DNA from: Linepithema humile
Taxonomy: Eukaryota > Arthropoda > Insecta > Hymenoptera > Formicidae
Assembly: GCF_040581485.1 (NCBI RefSeq)
Contig: NC_090129.1
Coordinates: forward strand, 17,789,264-17,853,263
Reading direction: 5' to 3'
DNA: 64,000 bases
The notes beneath the pieces are model-generated. The model had not been told where the DNA came from, searched no databases, and worked only from the letters and a program-made list of their open reading frames with translations. Positions 12,153 through 25,030 of the stretch are shown one piece after another. The stretch's first letter is position 1; every line of letters begins with the position of its first letter. Position numbers and translations under genes: made by a program.

Positions 12153-15100
12153 TGTGCGACAATCCTCTCACTTTTTGGTGCTTCGAACTTGACGAAGAGC
12201 GCCAACCCCGCGGTCCGAGTTGCTGCAACGTGAAACACTCGAAACACAGATATCTACATACACGTACGCAGCGCGGCCGCCTCGGAACTCACCGCTCCCG
12301 AGGGAGACGGACGTCTTCTCGGTATCCGAGCGACGACCGCACACGCCGGGGTCGGGGGCGCGTTTAAAGGGAGCCCAAGACGAACTCTCCTCGGCGAACC
12401 CCGAAGAGATCTCACCTCTGTCCCGGGATGCCGCCAAGCCGGCCAACTTTGAACGACTCTTCGCCGCTGCGAATGCGTCTCGAGGAAGCGACGTAAGCCT
12501 GAAATACGCCGCGAACTATCCGGACATTTTGCAACGTTTCGCGCGGCGCCTCGCGTCGGCAGCGCCACGATGCTTCGAGGAGGTACACTTGTATTTTTTA
12601 AAAAGCAATTTTTAAAAAGCTCCATGTTTCCGTGGCACCGTAAACAAATTTCTAACAGATAATTTGATAATGTATAACGGACGTGTGTTTTGTACTTGAG
12701 CTAATTTGATGAATTTTTTACGACGACGTGTTTTCCGTATAAATGATATTTGTATGTGTGTGATGTCTGTCTTCTTGATAAAAATTTAATGAGCGTTTTC
12801 ACAAGCGAGTAACGTGAAATATTAAAAAATCGTCGGTAATTATTTGGGGAACATAATTGAAAGAATTCTTAATTTCTCATTTAAATGGGAGAGAAATTAA
12901 ATCAATTGAATTAATTTAAATTCAAGCTCTAAGATGTGAAATATTGAAAATCGAACATTCAAACGTTATTATAAATTTCTTCTAAAAAATGAACTCTAAT
13001 GTCATTTTTTATGCGCGCTGAATTGCAACGACTGAATAAACTGTTTTGCAAATGATGCGAACGCATTTAGCAGACACGCACGCCGGCAAGGCATGCGAGT
13101 CGCTTAGGCGAATCAATGCGTTTGTAGCAGTAGCGTTTTGATCGAAACACACGTCGCGCTCGGTGCTCACTTCTACCACATCCCCGATTAATCGAGCATG
13201 TCGATGACGCCGTATATCGATTACCTGCCGCTTACGGTGTTATCGAAACGCGCTTAATTAACGGAGAACAAACTGCAGCGAGAATAACGGCGCGAGTGGA
13301 GCGTTAATCGCGATGCGAGAAGCAAAAAAAGAGACAGCTGAGAAATTGCCTTCGTGTTATAAATCTTTTTCTTGCTTGCTCCTTCTCTCTTAGCTCTCCT
13401 GCCATTTTTATCAAGGATATGTTGGCCTTGCAACGATACTTTATCCTACTTTCGAAAAGCATTCCGCGTCGTCCAGGTGGAAAAAAAAAAGAATTTAAAT
13501 CAAGCACGAGTTACGCACTTTTTGGCCTTTGGCTTTCTCTCGCGGTAATTTATGTGGCTACACGTGCACGCGAATACGTAATATTGATTTCAGTTTCTTT
13601 ATATCAACCTCTTATTGACTGACTGAAACATTTCCCCGCGTATTCCCCATTTCACTGCGAATAAAACGCAGAACACGGAATCAGCTACGAAAGCAGCCGG
13701 TCGAAATAATACTTGGGACTTCTGCTCGACTTCTCGAACTAAAGTGGGATCGATGCGAGCGGAATTGAGGTTCTTGTTTTGCCCTTTACTCCGAGACGAA
13801 TTCTCGCGGCATCGACGGAAATTTAGGGGTAACCATGCTCGACAACGCGGAACGGCGCGTAACCACCGCAAAACATGGCGCCATTCGGAGCCGGTATCGG
13901 CCGACGTAGCGAGCGAATGGGACGTTAAATCGAGTCGCTCCTCTCATGTGCCCTCCACGTAATCCCACCGCAACCTTGACCTCCGCCATCGTTTCCACGC
14001 ACACAGTAATTTACCGCGAAACACGCGCGTCGTTACTCAGCCGTCGCTTTGTTCTCGGATTTTCTGCAAGTCGACACCTGTCCGAGAGCGATTTTTTTTG
14101 CTTCAGGATCCTTTACGTAATGATCGATAATGACGGCTGAACATGCCGAACAGCTAATGACTTTGGAAAAGGAATGCGTGTGTTATTTATGCCCGTGCTT
14201 AAATTTATTCCCGTATCGCATTAAACTTACCATATTGTTAAATGTAAAACCGAACGCGCAGCCGATATTTATGCATTATTACTTCAGCTGTTATTAAAAG
14301 AGCCATAATATAAGTTCGAAATCAGTTCACATCAAATGTACATATATTAAGATAAAAAAAAAAACTGAAATCTAGATTAATGCACGTTTTACGCGGCATT
14401 TCCATCCATAACGGAACAGTAAGCCGGAGATGGGCTGATGGGGAGATCGTAAAACTAGGTCCGAGCTTATTTAGGGGGAGGTATGATGGCTATCATAATA
14501 TGATGCCAAGGAAACGAAGGATGAGGGAGGACGGAGGGAGAAGAAAATGGCGAGAGGGACAAGGGAGCAGTCTGTGCGAGCTACAGGCAGGGAGAAGTGG
14601 TGTAATAACTCTGTCCGTGAAAGCCTCGTCGTGAGTTCATTAGTTCCGTACCGACGCGCCACAATGTCGGTTTAGTCCGCGGTTAAGACTTTCTGCGGAA
14701 ATGCTGCGGCGCCGGTAAATTTAGCGAATTTACCCGCGGATTCCCCGTGTCGAAGCGTTTACGTCGTCCTGGAATATTGTATTGTGCATCATGTTAAATG
14801 TTTTCGCAAACTGAATATATATATATCATTTAGAAAGAAAAGATTAACGTTCTTATTCTGCAATTTTTTTATTATATTAAAATGGTGTTACGAAAGTAAG
14901 CTTATATTTTGTTTGAATTTTCAGTTTGCGTGAGAGACAAAATTCTGTCGTGCGTTTAGAACATAATCTTCCGATTAGATTAAACAAAAATATTTAAAAA
15001 TGGATTTTAGAAATGTAAAACTCCGACACGTCAAATGATATTTTCATAATATTTCAAGTACGAATCTAGACAGTAAATTTTCTCGCACAAGGAATGAAAT

Positions 15101-15523
15101 ATACTTGACACTTTTTTTATTATAAAAAATATTAAACTTTGAATATGAATTTTTTTTTTCAAATAGCTATTTTTCGAAATAGGATCTGTACAGACGAAAA
15201 TATTAATCGTAAAAACGCGGCCGCGCGAATAGATTAAACAACAGCGTAATCCCATCAGTAACAACACAGCCATCCTTCAGGATCGCACATGCGGAGGCTT
15301 TCCGGAAGCGGAAACCGATGCGGATCCGCGGCTGCGACAGACGTCATGTGTACGGGAAGTTCGGCCGCGCGCGTATAATCTCTATATTCGATCCGCTGCG
15401 AGTCGCAGCTGCGCGGCAGCGTGCAGTTGCGCGAAGCGTTTACCGCAAATTCCAACGGCGACTTCGATCAAAGGATGCTAAAACGAAACTGGAAAAAAAA
15501 CCATGTCGTGTTTTCTGTTACAG

Positions 15524-15710
15524 AGAGGTACGACACCGCATACGCTTGCGAGGGCAAGACGCTGGAGATCGAGTGCGGTGAGGGAAAGCTGATCCATCTG
15601 ATACGGGCGAACTACGGCAGGTTCTCCATTACGATATGCAACGAGCACGGGAACACCGAATGGAGCGTCAACTGCATGTCACCCAAATCGTTCCGCGTGC
15701 TGAACAGCGA
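15524..15710 (+). CDS. Cirl: Cirl exon: N-terminal half of SUEL/rhamnose-binding lectin domain
   Basis: First recognisable coding exon. It encodes RYDTAYACEGKTLEIEC, then LIRANYGRFSITICNEHGN and WSVNCMSP, the signature of the latrophilin lectin domain, with its first four cysteines (AYAC, IEC, TIC, VNC). The acceptor is TTTTCTGTTACAG ending at 15523. The donor GTAAGT begins at 15711. The exon starts with two bases completing a codon and ends in phase 2 (GA), so the next exon must start with one base. Both downstream lectin exons do, restoring Glu then Cys. In latrophilins this domain is extracellular and contacts teneurin. It is followed by a 22.1-kb intron that splits the domain. Confidence 0.96.
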
Positions 15711-18700
15711 GTAAGTACCGCACGCGCCGCGTATCTGTACATATATTTGCCGTAACCGACTTCATTCGATTTGCCCTGAAACACGTCCCTTTGATCCATC
15801 CCGCTGGGAAATGCCGCGAACAGAGCTGATTTGAGATAATTACGCGAATGATAAATTCGTATTTCATTGAAATGCGGAGAAATTGTGGAAGAAAAGGGCA
15901 CAGCGCTAAATACTTGGTGTTTATATTAAAAAAACAGTGTACAAGCAATCTTGTTTCATCGTGCATAAAATTAATTACCTTATTGGAAAGGAATGTTAGT
16001 TTTTGTCAGGACGGGTTGTTTAAACTTATTGTTTTTTAATTAAGAATTAATTTTTATACCTATTTAGAAATTTTAATGATTGGTAGCACGTTTTATTGCG
16101 ACGATTGAAAAAATTATTAAAGCATAGAAGAAGGAATCGTCTATTCATCGTGTAAAATCCATAATAGAAGAATTATTGAAGGTAATTATAGAAAGACTTT
16201 ATTGGAATAATTAATTTTTTCATAAGCAAATGTAATTTTTAACAAGGTGAATGTTTGACGAAGTGGAAGCGGATCTTTTACAACTGCAAAAATTAGTGGA
16301 GGAGATAATTATTATATATTCGTGAAACGAGTACATCGACAATTAGCCTTAATTATCTTTTAATGAAGCGTGGAACTGTAAGGAAGAATATCTGAAGAAA
16401 AACTTGACATACATTTTTAAGTCCTTGTCATTTTAAAGAAATTATATCTTTTAGGGTGAAATATTTTATCGATTTTACTTATATAAAATATTATACATTG
16501 GTTGCTGTGTCCAAATAGTACTTTTTTATAATAATATAAAATATGTACCTATATATTTTCAATACTGTTAGGATCGATGTATTTGCAGTATTTGAAACAA
16601 TATTCAGCTCTGCTCGCGAGACGCTGATCTTTTGCAAGTGTTTAAAAAAAGTTTAGAGGACAATGAACAAATACAACATTAAAAAAAAAATGCGATCGAT
16701 GGTAGATCAAACTTGTCATTCCGCCGGTTATCGCGAATGGTTTTATTGAAAATTCCACCAAGTTTCCGCGTGAGACCTGCAAGATCTCATGTCACTAACG
16801 AGAAACGCTTTCTGAATACCGCACGTGTACCGATGACAGTTCTGCGATATGACTTCGGACTGAAATCTATCGTCTCGATTCCATTCGAAATCTATCTATT
16901 CGATTCAGGTTTGCATTATTCCGCAACTATTCCGGGTGAATAGATACGCGATCGAATATTCAATGCGCGTAAACTGAATGAAGCACCTACAGTTTTGTTA
17001 TGAAGGTATGTTGATTGATCGATTCATGAATTATGAAATTATTCGCCGGCGAAATAGTTGAGTAATTTTTTCAATGCGATAAATTAGAGATGTTATTACG
17101 TCTAATACGGACAAGACTGATCTACGTACCGTCCGCTGATTCATTCGTTCTTTGTTCTCAGAACGTTATCCTTGCGAAAGGATCTAATGAGCGTTATTCC
17201 TTTTTATCCCTTCCCTCACTGTCTTTTTCTTCTTTAAATCAACAAAATGGAGCACAAATTAAGAATAGAGCAAGGGAATAGGAAAAAAAAAAAAGAATCG
17301 GCGAGAGAAACGAGAGCGGACCGCTTCACATGGTCGAGCGAACTGGCCAATTGCTGGACCATTGAAGAGCGCGTCTCGCGACGGATCTGCTAGGAAGAGT
17401 CGCAGTATCAGCGATGACTTCGCTATCACGGTCCTCGCGAGAATCCGCTTCGTGTCCCTCGCTGCCGCGAAAAAAAAAACACATGCACATTCAGTTTCAC
17501 GATGTCGATCGCTTAACTTTTGCTTTGGTAGAAATAAATTTACTGAAATGGTAATTTTGTAATTATGTTAAATTGATGAAAAGTAAAAAAAAAAATAAAA
17601 GGTAGGACACGGTTTTACCGATTGCAGCGATCGACATCCATTGCAAATGTCACTTCTTTCGATAGGCGTAACTAAGGTGCAAAGTTAAATAACAATAGAC
17701 GGAAATAAAAGATTTTTTCGATATGTAATGTGAGTTTCCTTGCTAGGATCAGAATTTACAATTACATTAGAACTGCTTTCCGAGATAGATGATGTGCATA
17801 AAGAGGTTCTAAAGAAGATGTACGCTCACCTAGTTACGCCGCTGCTCATTCTCAGACTTTTCCGTCTCTTGATCTCGTAAATTAATCATGCTGATAGCAA
17901 TAGATGGCGGCTGTTTCACGAAAGTATGTCGACCGATGTATTTATGAAATCCAGGTTTTTCCTCCACATTTTTCGTTTATTCTCTCTTATATTTATTACT
18001 TCGCAACTTACTGCGACGCAGGATAATCGAATATGTCGGACGTAGCATAGAATCTAATTTTATTATTACAGATCCTTCATCACTAGTTTTTCTTTTCTTG
18101 TTTTTCCGTGAAGCAGTCAGCCTCTCTATAGAGTCTAGATAAATCCTACGTACATTGAAATATTCTCTTCAGACTCCTGATTTTTTATACTTTTTATTTA
18201 TTATCATTATTATCAGTTCGTATTCACAGTGCAAATTTATTCACTGCTTTCTGATGTTTGTGCTACAATCATATAAAATATGTTTTTTTAATTGGACAAG
18301 AAAATCACCATATATCGTTAAATAATAAGAATAGCATGTGAATACGAGCAATTATATATATATATATTATTTATTATTTAATAAAATATGATTTTTCTTA
18401 AGGCGAAACATCGATCGAGAAATACGCGATACGCAAAATAAAGAATTGAATAATATCGCTTTTAATATTTAACTTTCTTGGTTTTATTATCAATAACAAG
18501 CAAAATGTAATTATAAATTCGTGATTAATATTGAAGGCTTTTATCCATAAATATTTTTGATTAATTACATAAATTGATATTAGCACAATTAATTCGCGTA
18601 GTCTATCCGGAAAGGGATCATTCATTATATTCATTATAATATCATTGGATAACGAATCTGAGGGAATTACATTAATTAATTACGGTAATTAATTTAACTA

Positions 18701-21502
18701 TACTTTTCATAGAAATTTGTTGTCAATTGTGCAATCGATCGATGCTTCTGTCTATTTCGGCGTTTTCTCGCGGAGATCATTTGAGAATCAGCATTTATTT
18801 TATTACTGGGCACTTGAAATCGTAATCTTCAATATCGGTTTTATGGCTGTTCGCAGCTCCTTCTGCACTCAACACTTTAAAACAGCGCAAGTAATTGCAG
18901 AATGTGTACTTCATAAAATTGAAAAGATTAATATCCAATATTAATATATTTATAATGATACACGCAATAATATGAAAGTAATTGATTGACATTTCTATAG
19001 ATTGTTGATTGATACTTCGTGTCTTTGTAAGACTCAAAACAATCATTAAATTGTTTTTCGAGAAGTATATTTAGAAAAAAAAAACTCTTTTGCTAGATGA
19101 TATAAATTATATATCATGTTAGTTGATTTTCAAAAATTACATGCACGATTGAAAAAAATGATACGAATTTATAGTCCACGAGACGCAACGAAGATTCCAT
19201 CGTTCATTCACTCTTAATTGCAATTCTGCGATTGTACGAATAAAGCTTTTCTGACGCAGTAACAATCAAAATTAAATCATTACGGGGCTGCGAAGAGCTG
19301 ATTCGACAATTCGATCGGGCGCATTAAATTAACCTTATTGCCGAATAGCGATTTCATTTACATCGCTTCGTTAGTTTCGTTTTATTTTGCTTTACAATTG
19401 CATTTGGTTATTAACAATTAGCGGCACTTTCTTTAATACAAGGTGTCTGAAGAAGGGGGGCGGTTGTATTCCTAGTAAGCATGTTCGCTTATACATTCGA
19501 GGGGTAAATGCTTGGGCTACTTGGTTGTCCCCTGAAATCCTTTTAACACCCTCACCGAACGACCTCGCGGTCGATAATCGTATTAACACATTGTAAGCCG
19601 TTTCTAGTAATTGCCTGAGTCGGCAGTTGTCATAAAAATAGCACAGCACTTGCGACTGGATTCTAGAGTGTTAAATTAATCGACTGAAATTAATCGAAAC
19701 GACTTATCATGTGTTAATCGTAATATCTAATGCGTGTGACATTTGTACATTTGTTGATTGACTAATTAGAAAGGAAATTATGGTTTTAAGGTGTAAACAA
19801 AATGGAGCAAGTGCGTATCTACGAAATGCATAGAGACACTGTTACGACTAATTGCTTAATTTAATCATTATCACACTAATTGCGTTACATTCGACGTAAC
19901 AATTTTTCTCTCTCCTCGCAGGTTCGGAAATTTGGTTAACATTACGCGGCTCGCAGCTGCGCGCAAACTTTGCGCGGCCATGTCTTTTAATTAATTAACA
20001 TTATGACAACCGTATACAAAATACGAAACTTTAAGGCTTCCTGCGATTCGTTCGCGTTCAAATGTTTCAAAAACAATCTTACGTGCAGTATTAAATATTA
20101 TTTTTAACGCTTCGTCTGTCTACGAAAGCTAATGCGTTTCTATTTTCCATTTATTTGTGCAGCTTTCTTTCCAAAATACGTTATGAACCTTCGTAATGCA
20201 GTTTCTAATCCACAACGGGCTAATCTTTCTTTCGCCTCTCTCTCTCTTTTTTTTTTTTTTCTTCAGCCACTTACAACTGAATATTCTCGTTGGCAAATTG
20301 CAAACGAATAATCGCTCGCTTGAAAGCGGCAGGCGCATTATGCATAAGCAGGCCGGGGGGAAGTCGTACAGGTGCACTCTAGAACGGCGCTGCATCACGC
20401 CGAGTTAGAGAATTTCTGCGCGTCGTAACTGCAAATAATCGGACGCGTGGCGAGAGAGCCGACCGAAATCATTTGGGAATTCCGTTTAATCGCGCCGCTA
20501 GCGAAACCAATTGCGGATTAACCGTCTACCGGTTGCAACCGGGACAAAGCGGGCAACAGCGGGAGGGGGGAGGGGCGGGAGGGCAGAGTATCGGCGCGGG
20601 AGGGATGGTAAAAGCCGCGGTAGGCAGACATGAGGGGTGGATTCGCGTCCGAGATTACGATTTAAGTGAAATTGGCGAATAACAATGGGGCGGGGCGAAG
20701 AGGGGCTTTGCCGGAACGATTAATGAAATTGGATGCCGTGCCGCGCTGCCGAGAACTTCGGTTCGTCGCGATTTGGCGCAACGAGTGCATCCATACTACG
20801 CGTTGCGATTCGCCGAGACTGTAAACCGAATATTGCTGCGAATCTTGAACGCGGTGCATTTAGTGCTCGGATAATCCGTCACAATTTCGCCCGGTTAATC
20901 CATAAAATTCATCTCTCTCAGATTTCGATGGTCATTGTTCTCCCGGCGAGTAGCCGAAGGATAAGCTTAAGAGACAGCCTAAACAAACAATTTCATCGCC
21001 CGGTTAATCCTACTTGCCAGTCGCGAACAATGATGCATTATCCAGGCGCTGCTGTACTTCTGATGTCTGAATTATGCGAGATATCCGCGTATCAGCTGCG
21101 AATGAAATCCGCGTGCCAACTGATTGAAATCGTAAGAATACAGAAGGTGGATTAATAATTATTTTTAGAAAAATCTTGATATAAATCTTAAAGAGAACGG
21201 AAACTTTTTCACTTTTTTTTTACATTGTGCTTACAGCTAATCGATCATTTTTGTTATTTTTATCTACCCTTATTGATTTTTAACCATCGTTATTTATGTT
21301 ACACGGAGAGCAAACGTCAACTGATTTATACACTCACCCGAAAAAAAAGCGGTACACTGAAAATGTGGGAAAAATTCATCAAATTTCAACTGACGATAAC
21401 TTCGTAAATAATAAAGATAGAAAGTTCTATAAAATATGGAAATGAAGCTAAAAATCTCTACTTTAAGAATCAATTTATTTCAATGTTGCAAAATAAATTT
21501 AT

Positions 21503-21915
21503 TGAAAATGGCGGATGACAAAGCGCGAGCATGCAAAATTGAAAAATAATGGTTCGAGTTTGCGACGGTGCACGGTATAAACAAAAAATTGTAGCTTATT
21601 GGGATCAAAAGCGTACGAAAGTACAGAGTCTCCTCTTTAAAATGCTTTTTTATGCATCTTGATACGATGATTTTTCGCCGAGAGATTCGCATTTGAAGAA
21701 AAAGGCAGATTCTTACTTCAAATGCGAATCTCTCGGCGAAAAATCATCGTATCAAGATGCATAAAAAAGCATTTTAAAGAGGAGACTCTGTACTTTCGTA
21801 CGCTTTTGATCCCAATAAGCTACAATTTTTTGTTTATTCTGTGCACCGTCGCAAACTCGAACCATTATTTTTCAATTTCGCATGCTTTTGCTTTGTCATC
21901 CGCCATTTTGGAGAA
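21503..21915. repeat. Left internal hairpin of the Tc1-type element
   Basis: About 197-bp arms, nearly perfect reverse complements, separated by a loop of about 20 nt at 21700-21719. Mismatches are few and lie mainly at the outer edge of the stem (for example GCGCGAGC versus GCAAAAGC). A transcript through the Cirl intron would carry a long double-stranded stem here. Confidence 0.85.
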
Positions 21916-22184
21916 AGTTATCACACATTATTGCGTTATGAATTTTCGAACACTAGACATCCAAACTTTTAAAATGGTTTTTAAAAAATCCTGCTAGCTG
22001 TATTACGTGCCGAGATATTCAATTTTGAACCAGACCGAATTGCAAGAATAAGAAATCTGTGGTTATCAGCTCCGCGGTATTTTAAAACTCCAAACTCTCC
22101 TTACGGTTATAAGTGTCAATTCTGCTCTTGGCGTTACCCAGGATCAACGGCGTGGACGTGGCAGAAATCTGATCCCGTGTGCAC

Positions 22185-22292
22185 ATGTAGGCACGTGTGT
22201 ATGTGTGTGTGTGTGTGTGTGCGTGCGTGTGTCCGTGCGTCCGTGTGTGTGTATGTGTGTGTGTGTGCGTGCGCGTGCATGCGTGTGTGTGC
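22185..22292. repeat. (GT)n microsatellite, interrupted
   Basis: About 100 bp of GT repeats with CG, AT and CC interruptions in the middle of the Tc1-type element. It lies between two related copies of a short segment (CTCCAAACTCTCC at 22088 and CTCCAAACCCTCC at 22351), which suggests slippage plus local duplication. Confidence 0.8.
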
Positions 22293-22399
22293 GCGTGCAC
22301 CACTGGGATAAGGACCTCATGGCTCGTTAGATCCACGATATTTTACGACTCCAAACCCTCCCGGTGGTGCGTGTACAATTGTGTGTGCGCGCGCGTATA

Positions 22400-22700
22400 T
22401 TAATAATGGGTATGACCTCCTCGTGCGCGTATTACCTCATTCATGCGACGAGGCATACTTCTTATTAGTGTTCTAATTTCAGTCTGCGTAATGTCATTCC
22501 ACTCTATTTCAAGAACTCTTCGAAGTTCTGGCAATGACTGAGGAGCAGGTATATGATTTCGTACTTTTCTGTTAATATTGTCCCATAGGTGTTCAATGGG
22601 ATTTAAATCTGGACTCATTGCTGGCCATTCGATTTATGCCAACTTCATCGCAGAAATCAAGCACTTTTCTCGCAACGTGCGGTCGAGCATAAACAAAAAG
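22400..22700 (-). pseudogene. Tc1-type transposase C-terminal fragment, frameshifted
   Basis: On the minus strand the frame ending at 22400 contains MSPDLNPIEHLWDNINRKVR, the hallmark C-terminal block of Tc1-family DDE transposases. It continues through LPELRRVLEIEWNDI to a stop. Just upstream (about 22629-22697, minus strand) a different frame reads ARPHVARKVLDFCDEVGINR, the block that normally precedes EWPAMSPDLNP. The two blocks are separated by a frameshift and an in-frame stop near 22625-22645. Everything N-terminal of this (DNA-binding region and first catalytic residues) is missing. This is a non-functional remnant embedded in the palindromic element. I cannot tell whether it is that element's own transposase or a separate insertion. 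Confidence 0.85.
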
Positions 22701-22760
22701 TCAGGGCGGAGAAATCACAAAAGATCTGCAGACATCTCCTTCGGATGCAAAACAATTGAT

Positions 22761-23098
22761 TGAAAAATAATGGTTCGAGTTTGCGACGGTGCACGGTATA
22801 AACAAAAAATTGTAGCTTATTGGGATCAAAAGCGTACGAAAGTACAGAGTCTCCTCTTTAAAATGCTTTTTTATGCATCTCGATACGATGATTTTTCGCT
22901 GAGAGATTTGCATTTGAAGTAAGAATCTGCCTTTTTCTTCAAATGCGAATCTCTCGGCGAAAAATCATCGTATCGAGATGCATAAAAAAGCATTTTAAAG
23001 AGGAGACTCTGTACTTTCGTACGCTTTTGATCCCAATAAGCTACAATTTTTTGTTTATACCGTGCACCGTCGCAAACTCGAACCATTATTTTTCAATT
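22761..23098. repeat. Right internal hairpin of the Tc1-type element
   Basis: Second inverted pair, with arms of about 160 bp around a loop at about 22920-22937 whose sequence is the reverse complement of the left loop. The inner arm has several substitutions relative to the outer arm (GCTGAGAGATTTGC versus GCGAATCTCTCGGC read in reverse), so the arms have begun to diverge. Confidence 0.85.
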
Positions 23099-24719
23099 TT
23101 GCATGCTCGCGCTTTGTCATCCGCCATTTTCAATAAATTTATTTTGCAACATTGAAATAAATTGATTCTTAAAGTAGAGATTTTTAGCTTCATTTCCATA
23201 TTTTATAGAACTTTCTATCTTTATTATTTACGAAGTTATCGTCAGTTGAAATTTGATGAATTTTTCCCACATTTTCAGTGTACCGCTTTTTTTTCGGGTG
23301 AGTGTATAATTGTGAACCTGAAAAATGAGCGGAATGGAAATAGCATTTTCTATGTTTTATTTCAAAGCATATGAATTTGTTTATTGTCGAATCTTTTGCT
23401 GAGAATTTTACGATCACCGGCTGCGAGATTTTTCGACAAATTGGCATCTCTTTTTTCTTTGTCGCAAAGTATCATTAGGTCTTAATACATTACATTTTAC
23501 ATTGTAGTCATCGAACAAGCTTGATTATTTTTTACCATGTTTTTCTTTTTTTATTGTAGTCTGTAATAAAATTTTCGTTCGTTTAGCGTAAAATTCGAAA
23601 TTACAAATGGATAATTTTTTATTTATGCTCGAAAGTCTATGCCACGTAATTAATTTACAGTAAAATCGCAATTTCCATGTTTTTTATCATAAATTTCTTA
23701 AGTTTAATGCAATTAAAAATAATCATAGATTACAAAAGTCAATTTTTTCATATTAATGTTAGTCATTATAGAATAAATAAATCGATTTTATAGTATGTCG
23801 ATCTTTTGTGTCAAATTTACGAAAATTATAGTTAATGACGGGCAATAAAAACGATGCAGTCATCTTTCGAACTACGTGCAGTGCAATCAATTCGACATAG
23901 AGACATTAAACAATTTTACGATTCGTTGTTACAACGGCGAGGGCAATTACATTTGATCTCTAGATGAGCAGTTAAAAAAGAATTACAATTCTAATTAGAT
24001 TAGAGAGGTAGGTTTTGGCAAACAAAATACCTTTATAATTTTTTGTAAATTTTAGTATTACATTTCATTTCAACATCTTTTTGACTTACATCTTTTAAAT
24101 TTAATTATTTAGGGAATTTTTGAGTCTAATTTCTTTCTCTACTGTTATAATTTTGAACTCGGTTTCTCTAGGGTTAAAGATCGAGCGAGTCGGAGGAGGA
24201 ACGATTATGTCGAAGCGAACTATCGTCGCGAACCGCGTGTTTGTCTGTATGAAACTTTTGTCTCGCCCGATAAATAAGTTTCAGTCCGACGCGCGGAATG
24301 GAGCGGGACGCGCGGCTAACTGCTAATGAAATGATCGCGAAAGTTTCAAGTTCGTGTTTATTCTTCATCTCTCTCTCTTTCGGCGAGAATTTCTTTGTAA
24401 TAGAAGAACTGTCCCCGCCTGTTGTGAAGAAACTTTTCTCTCGTTGGCGAATATCCCATTCGAAGCGATAATCGGCGCTGAGAACGGCGAGAGTAGGGCA
24501 AATTAATTCGCGAATAACGATTCAGCGTGCTATTTATTTTGGCGAAGTTTTATCGGTCTAAGCAATTTACTATATTGATAACAATAGACTTGGCTTCTAT
24601 CGATTGGATTGACCAAAATAAAGGAATTTCTTTACGTGTGTAACATCCGTATGCATCGCCTAGTTAATGCTACAAGCGAAATGGAAGATCAATTAGGTAG
24701 TAATTATCGGTGCAGACTA

Positions 24720-25030
24720 ACTCTCTCAAATTGCGCCGTTATCAGTAACTCGTGATTTAGTTCTGTTTATCGAAATTTTTATCGCGAGCGATACGCGTGC
24801 GGAATGGTTTTGCTGTAAATTATCGTCGCGTTGATTGGAAAATTCACCGGGACAGCAATTATTTTTTGCAAGAGATAACTCTTCTCAAATCGCGACGTTA
24901 ATCCGCTAATGGCGGATGCGGCTTTCAAGGGAAATTTTATCGCCCGCGATGGTTTTGTTGCAAATTGTTACGTTGATTGGAAGATGCGTCGAAATGGAAA
25001 TCGCTTTTTGTCAGATAATCTTTCAGACTA
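24720..25030 (+). repeat. Degenerate tandem duplication, unit about 165 bp
   Basis: The order of landmarks CTCTCAAATTGCG, TTTTTATCGCGAGCGAT, GGTTTTGCTGTAAATT and CGTTGATTGGAA at 24721-24840 recurs as CTTCTCAAATCGCG, TTTTATCGCCCGCGAT, GGTTTTGTTGCAAATT and CGTTGATTGGAAG at 24890-24985. No coding content is seen. Confidence 0.6.

Larger units (their letters stand above)
1..15523 (+). other. 5' intronic / upstream region of Cirl, no confident exon
   Basis: No exon with a recognisable protein match was found. The stretch alternates AT-rich DNA with CpG-rich patches (about 700-1080, 2040-2240, 2880-3330, 3830-4090, 7500-8480, 9230-9880, 11100-11600, 11940-12590). It contains a strong recursive splice site at 606/607, simple repeats, and many overlapping open frames on both strands that look like by-products of high GC. 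Because the 15524 exon begins with two bases that complete a codon, an upstream coding exon ending in phase 1 must exist. I could not find a convincing Met plus signal peptide followed by a phase-1 donor here, so it is probably upstream of the window or too short to recognise. Confidence 0.6.
21331..23304. mobile_element. Tc1/mariner-type element with long, internally palindromic terminal inverted repeats
   Basis: The element begins CACTCACCCGAAAAAAAAGC and ends with the reverse complement, flanked by TA on both sides (21329-21330 and 23305-23306), the target duplication of Tc1/mariner transposons. The outer inverted repeats match closely over about 390 bp. The inner part of each arm is itself a near-perfect hairpin (stems about 21503-21699 / 21719-21915 and 22761-22919 / 22938-23098). 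The two 20-nt loops are reverse complements of one another. The same roughly 180-bp module therefore occurs four times in alternating orientation. The centre holds a GT microsatellite and a minus-strand Tc1 transposase remnant. No intact transposase is present, so the copy is non-autonomous or dead. It sits in a Cirl intron. Confidence 0.85.

Noticed and set aside
19900..19935. Strong acceptor TTTTTCTCTCTCCTCGCAG followed by GTTCGG, considered as a second ratchet point or exon
   Set aside because: GTTCGG is a poor 5' splice site, and the in-phase reading runs into a stop after about 24 codons with no credible donor.
22871..23086. Open frames within the transposon arms (four related peptides of about 70 codons)
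   Set aside because: They lie inside terminal inverted repeats and appear in both orientations of the same module, so they are non-coding repeat sequence.
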